NCBI GenBank assembly: GCA_035294565.1
Contig: DATGKR010000176.1
Coordinates: 1 to 14,287, forward strand
Direction: 5' to 3'
DNA: 14,287 nucleotides
DNA from: DATGKR01 sp035294565
GTDB taxonomy: Bacteria > Actinomycetota > Acidimicrobiia > Acidimicrobiales > Palsa-688
Shown here: piece by piece, positions 6,843-12,679 of the stretch
Layout: each line of letters opens with the position of its first letter
Position numbering within the stretch: the stretch's first letter is position 1
Made by a program: the position numbers and the translations under genes
The notes under the pieces: generated by a model
Told to the model about the DNA's origin: nothing
Database searches by the model: none
The model's input: only the letters and a program-made list of their open reading frames with translations

Positions 6843-8765
6843 CTAGGGCGAAAGGTTTCTGCCGGCGAGCCGGGCGAACGGCTCCAGGCTCGCCGGTTCG
6901 GCCACCGCCGCCAGGGACACCGCCTCCTCCACCGGCATCCCCGACAGGATCCGCTTGACCGGCACCTCCAGCTTCTTGCCAGAAAGGGTGCGGGGAACGG
7001 CGGGAACGGCCTGCACCTCGTCGGGCACGTAGCGCGGCGACAGGCGCGACCTGACCTGCGACCTGACGTTTTCTCGCACGGCCGCGAGGTCGGAGCCGGG
7101 CGCCAGGACCACGAAGAGGAGGAGCCGCCCCGGCCCGCCGGCGGGGTCCTCGACGTGCACCGCCAGGCTGTCCTGCACCTCGGGGAGACCCTCGACGACC
7201 TCGTAGATCTCGGCGGTGCCGATGCGCACACCTCCCCGGTTCAGCGTGCCGTCGGAGCGCCCGCTGATCACGACGGTGCCCCGCTCGGTGAGCGTCGCCC
7301 TGTCCCCGTGCGCCCACACCGGGTAGGCGCCGGGCTCCTCGGGCACGAAACGCTCGAAGTAGGTGGACCGGTAGCGGCTGCCGTCGGCGTCGCCGAGGAT
7401 CCCGACGGGCATTGACGGCATCGGAGCTGTCAGGACCAGCTCGCCCTCCTCGCCCACGACAGGCCGCCCGGCGTCGTCGAAGACCTCGACCTTGGCGCCG
7501 AGGCAGCGGCAGGAGATCTCCCCCGCCCACACCGGGTGGAGGGGGCTGGTGCCCACGAAACCGGTGCACACGTCGGTGCCGCCGCTGAAAGAGGCGAGCA
7601 TCAGATCCCCGCCGACGGAACGGTACACCCACTCGGCTGCCGCGGCGGGCAGCGGCGAGCCGGTCGAGCCGAGCGTGGCCAGCGACGGGACGCGGGGGGA
7701 AACGCCCGACTTGGCGCACGACACCAAGAAGGCGGCGCCCACCCCGCCGCATGTCACCCCCGCCGTCTCCATCACTTCCCAGATGCGCCCCGGCTCCCCG
7801 TCGTAGAGCACGACCGTGGAACCGAGGAGGAGGCCCGAGACGGCGAAGTTCCACATCATCCAGCCCGTAGTCGAATACCAGAAGAAGCGGTCGGCTGGTC
7901 CCAGGTCGAAGTGCAGGCCGAGCGCCTTGGCGTGCTCCAACAGGATCCCCCCATGTCCGTGGACGATCCCCTTCGGCTTGCCGGTCGTCCCCGACGAGAA
8001 GAGCACGTAGAGGGGATGGTCGAAGGGGACCTGGTCGAAGTCGAGCGGGCCGGCGCTGGCGGTGAACTCCCCCCAGCCGTCGCCGGGCCTCAGGTAGGGG
8101 ACCTCTACGAGGCGCTCCACGGACGGCAAACCCGCCGCTATGGCGGCCACCTCCTCGCGGCGGTCCACCTCCCGCGAGCCGTAGCGGTAGCCGTCCACCG
8201 CCAGGAGCACCTTGGGCGCCACCTGGGAGAGCCGGTCGAGCGTGCCGTCGACACCCATCTCCGGCGCGCAGCACGTCCAGGTGGCGCCCAGGCTGGCCGT
8301 GGCCAGCATCGCCACGAGCGCCTCGGGGACGTTGGGAAGGTAGCCGGCGACGGCGTCGCCCCTGCCCACCCCGGCCCCCCGCAACCCGGCTCGCGCCGCG
8401 GCGACGCGACCCTCCAACTCCCCCCAGGAGACCTCCTCGGGGGGGCGGGTGTCGGAGAATGCGACCACCGCCACGTCCCCGGGGCGCTCGGCGGCGGGGC
8501 GGAGCATCACCTCGGCGTAGTTGAGCAGGGCGTCGGGGAACCACGACACGCCAGGCACCGCCGCCGCGTCGGGGAGGACAGCGGGGCCGCGCAGGGGCAG
8601 GTCGAAGTGGGCGGCGACCGCCGACCAGAAGCCGCCGATGTCCTCGACGGACCACGCCCACGCCGAGTCGTAGGTGAGCCGGTCGGTCTCGTCGAGGAAG
8701 CGCCGCATTCGCGAGTGGGCCTGGCGGGCCGACGGCGGCGTCCACAGGGGTAGGGGCTCAGGCAC
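6843..8765 (-). CDS. Acetoacetyl-CoA synthetase (acetoacetate-CoA ligase)
   Basis: 640-residue adenylate-forming enzyme that activates acetoacetate with ATP to acetoacetyl-CoA, in the cytoplasm, for ketone-body use or supply to polyester or lipid synthesis. Evidence: length, an N-terminal domain of acetyl-CoA synthetase type, and the ATP-binding loop SSGTTGKPKG (about 257-266). Also seen are FSGGTDVCTGF (about 393-403), typical of acetoacetyl-CoA synthetases, HGDR (about 486-489), GRSDGTLNRGG (about 502-512) and the catalytic lysine region SGKK (595-598). Two GTG codons compete. GTG 8771 lies within the ribosome site, whereas GTG 8765 follows GGGAGG by 5 bases, so I choose 8765. It overlaps larC by 8 bp and belongs to the same run; a link with nickel-pincer cofactor synthesis is not known. 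Another acyl-CoA specificity is possible but less likely. Confidence 0.9.
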   Translation of the reverse strand: MPEPLPLWTPPSARQAHSRMRRFLDETDRLTYDSAWAWSVEDIGGFWSAVAAHFDLPLRGPAVLPDAAAVPGVSWFPDALLNYAEVMLRPAAERPGDVAVVAFSDTRPPEEVSWGELEGRVAAARAGLRGAGVGRGDAVAGYLPNVPEALVAMLATASLGATWTCCAPEMGVDGTLDRLSQVAPKVLLAVDGYRYGSREVDRREEVAAIAAGLPSVERLVEVPYLRPGDGWGEFTASAGPLDFDQVPFDHPLYVLFSSGTTGKPKGIVHGHGGILLEHAKALGLHFDLGPADRFFWYSTTGWMMWNFAVSGLLLGSTVVLYDGEPGRIWEVMETAGVTCGGVGAAFLVSCAKSGVSPRVPSLATLGSTGSPLPAAAAEWVYRSVGGDLMLASFSGGTDVCTGFVGTSPLHPVWAGEISCRCLGAKVEVFDDAGRPVVGEEGELVLTAPMPSMPVGILGDADGSRYRSTYFERFVPEEPGAYPVWAHGDRATLTERGTVVISGRSDGTLNRGGVRIGTAEIYEVVEGLPEVQDSLAVHVEDPAGGPGRLLLFVVLAPGSDLAAVRENVRSQVRSRLSPRYVPDEVQAVPAVPRTLSGKKLEVPVKRILSGMPVEEAVSLAAVAEPASLEPFARLAGRNLSP

Positions 8766-9957
8766 CGTCACCTCCCGGGGGGTCGAACAGGCGGTGGGCT
8801 TCCTCCTCGGCGCGCCGGGCGACCTCGCGGACCGGCAGCCCGACCAGGCGGGCGACGCGCGCGGCGTCGTCGTGCTCGGCTTTGATCCGGCGCGGCCCCC
8901 GCTTCACCCTCACCGGGTAGCCGTCGACATCGACCTGGGCGAACTGGCGGGCGGCGGGCCAGCGCCGCCACGCCGAGGCGCGCAGGCCCAAGGTACCGGT
9001 CTCGTCCGCGAGCACCTGTCGGAGCCTGCCCAGCGTGGCCGGGTCGCACAGGACCGACACGACGTGCGCCGGGCGGCCTTTCTTCCCCGTCACCGGTGCG
9101 ACCCACGCGTCGTGGGCCCCTGCGGCCATCAGCGCCGAGAGGGTGGCGCCGAGGATCTCGCCCGTCACGTCGTCGACGTTGGCCTCGAGCAGCACCACCG
9201 GCTGGCCGTCGAGCGCGTCCGCCGGTGGCGGGACGGGGCTGCCGATCACCACCTGGGTGACGTTGGGGATGCCGTCGAGGTCGCGCGTCCCGGCCCCGTA
9301 GCCCGCGGCGGTCACCGCCATCTCGGGCATGGCCCCCCACGCCTCGCAGAGGGCGGACAAGAGGGCCGCACCCGTCGGCGTGGTCAGCTCCGTCGGGATC
9401 GCCGTGCCGTAGGTGGGCGCGCCCGCCTCTGCGAGCAGGGCGACAACAGCGGGCGCCGGGATCGGCAAGGCTCCGTGTGCCGAGGAGACCATGCCGGTCC
9501 CCTGGGCGACGGGGCTAGAGCGGACCTCGTCCACGCCGAGGATCTCGAGCGCCACGCAGGTCCCGACGATGTCGACGACGGCATCGGTCGAGCCGACCTC
9601 GTGGAAGTGGACCTGGCTCATCGGCCTACGGTGGAGGCGCGACTCGGCCGTTGCCAGGCGCTCGAAGGTGGCCAGAGCCCTCGCCCGCACCCTGTCGGGC
9701 AGGCGGGCTTCGGTGATCAGCCCGACGATGTGGCCGTAGGTCCGCACGACCTGGTTCTCCCGAACCCGCACCTTCACGTGGGTCGCCGCCAGACCGGCGC
9801 GCATCACCGGCTCGGCGTCGAGCGTCCAGCCGCCGAGGGGCAGGGCGGCGAGCTCCCGCTCGATGGCAGGGAGCTCCGCCCCCGCGTCCACCAGCGCCCC
9901 GAGAGCCATGTCACCTGCTATGCCACAAAAACAGTTCCACCACGCTACGGTCGTCAC
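8758..9957 (-). CDS. larC: LarC, nickel insertion enzyme of the nickel-pincer nucleotide cofactor
   Basis: 399 residues, full length for LarC, which uses CTP to insert nickel into the bis-thiocarboxylic pyridinium mononucleotide, the last step of making the cofactor of lactate racemase (LarA) and relatives. Features: the opening NCFCGIAGDMALGALVDAG (family form DCFSGISGDM), HFHEVGSTDAVVDIVG (117-132), TPTGAA (193-198), and the C-terminal half with NVDDVTGEILG (260-270) and KKGRP (292-296). In Lactiplantibacillus plantarum the two halves are joined by a programmed frameshift; here they form one uninterrupted frame. The start is GTG 9957, whose GTGA overlaps the larB stop by 4 bp; GAGG lies a few bases upstream. 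The frame is open further upstream, but that part is antisense-like and lacks family similarity. Confidence 0.92.
   Translation of the reverse strand: MTTVAWWNCFCGIAGDMALGALVDAGAELPAIERELAALPLGGWTLDAEPVMRAGLAATHVKVRVRENQVVRTYGHIVGLITEARLPDRVRARALATFERLATAESRLHRRPMSQVHFHEVGSTDAVVDIVGTCVALEILGVDEVRSSPVAQGTGMVSSAHGALPIPAPAVVALLAEAGAPTYGTAIPTELTTPTGAALLSALCEAWGAMPEMAVTAAGYGAGTRDLDGIPNVTQVVIGSPVPPPADALDGQPVVLLEANVDDVTGEILGATLSALMAAGAHDAWVAPVTGKKGRPAHVVSVLCDPATLGRLRQVLADETGTLGLRASAWRRWPAARQFAQVDVDGYPVRVKRGPRRIKAEHDDAARVARLVGLPVREVARRAEEEAHRLFDPPGGDGA
8771..8776 (-). promoter_or_regulatory. Ribosome binding site deciding the acetoacetyl-CoA synthetase start
   Basis: GGGAGG on the minus strand is followed after 5 bases by GTG at 8765. 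It partly overlaps the alternative GTG at 8771, which it therefore argues against. It lies inside the 3' end of larC. Confidence 0.65.
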
Positions 9958-10697
9958 GGCTGCCTCAGGAGGCGGTGGACGGCCAAGGCAGCGCCGAAAC
10001 CGTTGTCGATGCCGACGACCACCAGGCCCGACGCGCACGACGAGAGCATGGCCAAAAGGGCTGTCACCCCTTCGAGGGAGGCCCCGTAGCCAACGCTGGT
10101 GGGCACCGCCACGACGGGCCGGCCGGTCAGACCGCCCACCACGGACGCCAGCGCCCCCTCCATGCCGGCGACGACCACCACCGCCGGCGCCCGCTGCAGT
10201 GCTGCCGTGTGGGCGAGCAGGCGGTGCAGGCCGGCGACGCCCACGTCGGCGACCAGCCGGTGCGGCAAGCCGAGCGCCCGCAGGGTCGCCGTGCACTCCC
10301 CCGCCACCGGCAGGTCGGCGGTGCCCGCCGTCACGACCATCACCGGGTCCAAGTCCCGGGGCTCCGCGGGCCTCCACACGACAGTCGAGCCGTCGACCGT
10401 CGCCCCCGGCCACCGGGACGTGACCAAGTTGACCTGCTCCTCCGAAGCACGGGAGAGGAGGACCGGGCCGTCGCCGGCGTGGAGAAGCTCGCCGACGATG
10501 CCGACGCACTGGGCCGCACTTTTTCCAGGTCCGTACACGACCTCGGCGACACCCTGGCGTAGCTCGCGGTGATGGTCGACCGTGGCGTATCCCAACTCGG
10601 AAAAAGGGAGGGCCCGGAGGCGCCGGACCGCCTCGTCGGCGTCTATCTCGCCGGCGGTGAGCTGATCGAGGAGTTTTCTGACGGCGGGCTCGTCCAT
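9954..10697 (-). CDS. larB: LarB, pyridinium-3,5-biscarboxylic acid mononucleotide synthase
   Basis: 247 residues. LarB carboxylates and hydrolyses nicotinic acid adenine dinucleotide, the first step of the nickel-pincer nucleotide cofactor. It is related to the PurE carboxylase. Evidence: DHHRELRQGVAEVVYGPGK (41-59), the PurE-like AGTADLPVA (124-132), AGMEGALASVVGGL (177-190), PTSVGYGAS (199-207) and SSCASGLVVVGIDNGFGAA (219-237). Cys221 in the last motif falls where the reported substrate-linked cysteine of the L. plantarum enzyme lies (from memory). The frame runs open far upstream across pheA, but family similarity begins at ATG 10697. It is the first gene of the six-gene run and overlaps larC by 4 bp. 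larE, which adds sulfur, is not next to it. Confidence 0.93.
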   Translation of the reverse strand: MDEPAVRKLLDQLTAGEIDADEAVRRLRALPFSELGYATVDHHRELRQGVAEVVYGPGKSAAQCVGIVGELLHAGDGPVLLSRASEEQVNLVTSRWPGATVDGSTVVWRPAEPRDLDPVMVVTAGTADLPVAGECTATLRALGLPHRLVADVGVAGLHRLLAHTAALQRAPAVVVVAGMEGALASVVGGLTGRPVVAVPTSVGYGASLEGVTALLAMLSSCASGLVVVGIDNGFGAALAVHRLLRQP

Positions 10698-10719
10698 GAC
10701 GGCTCTATCCTGCCCGGCG

Positions 10720-11676
10720 ATGAGAGGTGTTGTCTCGCCCGAGGCCACCGTGGCCTTCCTCGGCCCCCGCGGCACGTTCACCGAGGAGGCGTTGCGGAGC
10801 GACCCGGAGCTCGCCGCGGCCCGGCTCGTGCCGATGGGCTCGTTCGTCCACGTGCTTTCCAGCGTGGCCGCCGGTGACGTCGACTTCGGGTTCGTGGCCA
10901 TCGAGAACTCCATCGAGGGCACCGTCTCGGTCACGATGGACCAGCTGGTCTTCGAGCAAGACCTGGTCATCGTCGGCGAGGTGGTCCTGCCCGTCACCCA
11001 GAACCTCGTCGCACCAGCCGGCACCCGCCTCGAGGACGTCAAGCGGGTGGTGTCCTTCCCTCACGCCACCGGACAGTGCAGGGGCTGGCTGGCCGCCCAC
11101 CTGCCCGAGGTGGAGGAGGTTGCCGCCACGTCGACGGCGTCGGCGGTCGAGCAGGTGGCGACCCTGGCAGATGCGCACACCGCGGCTATCGGGACGTCCC
11201 TGGCAGCGTCGATATACGGGTTGTCGGTGCTGGCCGCCGAGATCGAGGACCATCCCGACAACACCACCCGCTTCGTCCTCGTCGCCCGCCCCGACGAGGG
11301 CATACCTGCGCCGAGCGGCCACGACAAGACCAGCGTGGTGTGTTTTCAGTCGGCGGATCGGCCGGGCAGCCTGCACCGAATCCTCGGCCAGTTCTCCGCC
11401 CGGGATCTGAACCTCGTCAAGCTCGAGTCGCGCCCCACCAAAAAGGGCCTCGGCGACTACTGCTTCATCATCGACTTCGAAGGCCACGTAGCCGACGAGG
11501 TGGTCGCCGACTGCCTGCGGGACCTGCACGCCGGGCTTCGGGCAGTTAAGTTCCTCGGCTCGTACCCCGCGGCGGGATCCCACGGAGCGGGGCTGCGCCG
11601 CGAGGCAGCGGAGCGGTGGCGGGCGGCCGACGAGTGGATGGCCTCCATACGCTCGAAGGTGCGGCCGGGGGGATAG
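10720..11676 (+). CDS. pheA: Prephenate dehydratase
   Basis: 318 residues. Converts prephenate to phenylpyruvate in phenylalanine synthesis (cytoplasm). The catalytic domain (about 11-190) opens with VAFLGPRGTFTEEAL, has IENSIEGTV (61-69) and the active-site Thr-Thr-Arg-Phe (182-185). The ACT regulatory domain (about 203-283) has DRPGSLHRIL (213-222) and the ESRP motif (236-239), which binds phenylalanine for feedback inhibition in this family. There is no chorismate mutase domain, as is usual in actinobacteria. A Glu/Arg/Trp-rich tail (about 290-318) follows. An ATG at 10696 is in frame but overlaps the larB start codon; a GTG at 10750 would begin the domain too tightly. ATG 10720 is preferred though it lacks a ribosome site, so the message may be leaderless. 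Confidence 0.92.
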   Translation: MRGVVSPEATVAFLGPRGTFTEEALRSDPELAAARLVPMGSFVHVLSSVAAGDVDFGFVAIENSIEGTVSVTMDQLVFEQDLVIVGEVVLPVTQNLVAPAGTRLEDVKRVVSFPHATGQCRGWLAAHLPEVEEVAATSTASAVEQVATLADAHTAAIGTSLAASIYGLSVLAAEIEDHPDNTTRFVLVARPDEGIPAPSGHDKTSVVCFQSADRPGSLHRILGQFSARDLNLVKLESRPTKKGLGDYCFIIDFEGHVADEVVADCLRDLHAGLRAVKFLGSYPAAGSHGAGLRREAAERWRAADEWMASIRSKVRPGG

Positions 11677-11705
11677 TCGGCGGTTCAGCGAGCAGCGGTA
11701 TTGGG

Positions 11706-11711
11706 TACAAG
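11706..11711 (+). promoter_or_regulatory. Possible -10 element of the DUF6458 gene
   Basis: TACAAG lies 6 bases before the ATG at 11718, with TTCAGC 16 bp upstream (11684-11689) as a possible -35. Together with the missing ribosome site this would fit a leaderless transcript. The match to consensus is modest. Confidence 0.25.
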
Positions 11712-11717
11712 CGTTGC

Positions 11718-12047
11718 ATGGGCATAGGCACCAGCATCGTCGTATTCGCCATAGGGGCGATCCTCAAGTTCGCCACCACGGTCCACACGAGCTCCTTCAA
11801 CATCCAGACCATCGGTGTGATCCTGATGATCGTGGGCGCCGTCGGGTTCGTCCTGTCCCTGATCTTCTGGGCGTCTTGGGGCGGCTTCGGCGGCTACCGC
11901 CGACGTCGCCGGGTGTACCAGGAGCCCTACGCGCCCGGTGCGGTTCCGCCCGTGGCGGGCGGCCAGGGCGTCGTGGGGCGTCCGGGGTACCCCGTTGTCC
12001 CGCCCGCCGGGCGCACGGTGGTCGAGGAGGACGACCGGGCCTTCTGA
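11718..12047 (+). CDS. DUF6458 family small membrane protein
   Basis: 109 residues. Two hydrophobic helices (about 3-20 and 31-53) joined by a short polar loop, opening MGIGTSIVVFAIGAILKFA and continuing TIGVILMIVGAVGFVLSL. This pattern is characteristic of DUF6458, a small actinobacterial membrane family of unknown function. A basic patch RRRRR (61-65) then suggests the tail is cytoplasmic. The tail (66-109) is rich in Pro, Gly and Val and ends acidic (EEDDRAF). ATG 11718 is chosen because the family begins there; no ribosome site precedes it. The gene lies 41 bp after pheA and could be read through from it. It converges on the small membrane protein gene, with 16 bp between the stops. Confidence 0.82.
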   Translation: MGIGTSIVVFAIGAILKFATTVHTSSFNIQTIGVILMIVGAVGFVLSLIFWASWGGFGGYRRRRRVYQEPYAPGAVPPVAGGQGVVGRPGYPVVPPAGRTVVEEDDRAF

Positions 12048-12063
12048 CCCGCCGCCAGCCCGG

Positions 12064-12294
12064 CTAGTGGTGCTCGCCGCGGAGCATCTGGCTATGCATC
12101 CGCCACAGCCACATGGAGATGCCGAACCAGCCGGCGGCGATCACCCCCCACAAGGCGGCGAAGGTGGCAGCGCCATTGCCGGCGAGGACGATGGCGATGC
12201 CTGCGGCCACCAACGACATCAGCAGGAATCCCCTCCACACCCATGGGGTGCGAACTGAGCGGGAGTCCCTGACGTCGTAGCGGTCGTCGTCCAC
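12064..12294 (-). CDS. Unrecognised small membrane protein with two helices
   Basis: 76 residues; the family is not recognised. An acidic/basic N-terminal segment (MDDDRYDVRDSRSVRTP) leads to two hydrophobic helices (about 20-38 and 43-65), the second Trp-rich (GWFGISMWLWRM), then a short His-ending tail. The layout suggests a membrane-embedded hairpin with both ends in the cytoplasm. I chose GTG 12294. An in-frame ATG at 12351 would add 19 residues, but those codons (CGA, TAT, ACT, CGT) do not match local codon use, span the hairpin after the PII gene and overlap the PII stop. It lies 46 bp after the PII gene on the same strand, so it could be co-transcribed with amtB and PII if the hairpin does not stop transcription. 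Confidence 0.7.
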   Translation of the reverse strand: MDDDRYDVRDSRSVRTPWVWRGFLLMSLVAAGIAIVLAGNGAATFAALWGVIAAGWFGISMWLWRMHSQMLRGEHH

Positions 12295-12309
12295 GGCGTG
12301 CAGGTTACG

Positions 12310-12338
12310 CCCCGGGCGGGAGGGAGTGGCCGCCGGGG
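12310..12338 (-). terminator. Possible terminator hairpin after the PII gene
   Basis: Just past the PII stop codon, CCGCCGGGG (12330-12338) pairs with CCCCGGGCGG (12310-12319) with one bulged base and a 10-nt loop. There is no run of U after the stem on the minus strand, so it is not a textbook intrinsic terminator; in high-GC actinomycetes such U-less stems may still act, or may just protect the transcript end. Confidence 0.35.
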
Positions 12339-12340
12339 TG

Positions 12341-12679
12341 CTATATCGCATCCGGCCCGGCCTCCCCCGTGCGGATCCGCACGACCGTCTCGACCGGGGT
12401 GACCCAGACCTTGCCGTCGCCTATCTTGTCAGTCCGGGCGGCCTTGACGATGGCGTCGATGACCCCGGCCGCCGCCGACTCCTCGACGAGGACCTCGACA
12501 CGGATCTTGGGGGTGAACGCCACCTGGTACTCGGCTCCCCGGTAGACCTCGGTGTGGCCCTTCTGGCGGCCAAAGCCTTGGGCCTCGCTCACCGTCATCC
12601 CCCTGGCGCCGACCGCTTCGAGCGCCTCCTTGACGGCGTCGAGCCGGAACGGCTTTATCACTGCGGTGACCAGCTTCAT
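12341..12679 (-). CDS. glnK: PII nitrogen regulatory protein (GlnB/GlnK type)
   Basis: 112 residues, exact family length. A trimeric cytoplasmic sensor of ATP/ADP and 2-oxoglutarate that plugs or opens the ammonium channel and tunes nitrogen metabolism. Evidence: MKLVTAVIKPFRLDAVKEAL at the start, FGRQKGHTEVYRGAEY leading into the T-loop with Tyr51, VEVLVEE, and the DKIGDGKVWV stretch of the second signature. Tyr51 is the residue modified by GlnD, by adenylylation in the actinobacteria studied, but no glnD gene is in the window. The direct link to amtB favours the name glnK over glnB. Its ATG overlaps the amtB stop (ATGA), and GGGAGG lies 6 bases upstream inside amtB. Confidence 0.95.
   Translation of the reverse strand: MKLVTAVIKPFRLDAVKEALEAVGARGMTVSEAQGFGRQKGHTEVYRGAEYQVAFTPKIRVEVLVEESAAAGVIDAIVKAARTDKIGDGKVWVTPVETVVRIRTGEAGPDAI

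Noticed and set aside
5224..8745. One 1173-codon minus-strand frame, as if ABC-F were fused to a large N-terminal domain
   Set aside because: The part above 6816 is an out-of-frame reading of the synthetase gene. Only the part from 6816 down has ABC-F similarity, so this is chance lack of stops.
7536..8753. Long plus-strand open frame (405 codons) opposite the acetoacetyl-CoA synthetase
   Set aside because: Antisense shadow of a well-supported gene; composition dominated by Gly, Arg, Val and His with no motifs.
8674..10089. Long plus-strand open frame (471 codons) opposite larC and the ligase start
   Set aside because: It is antisense to two genes with clear family motifs. Its product is Arg/Gly/His-rich with no recognisable fold, as expected for a shadow frame in GC-rich DNA.
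10698..11042. N-terminal extension of LarB across the pheA locus
   Set aside because: Those codons are antisense to the pheA catalytic domain and are Ser/Thr-rich with no family similarity. LarB begins at ATG 10697.
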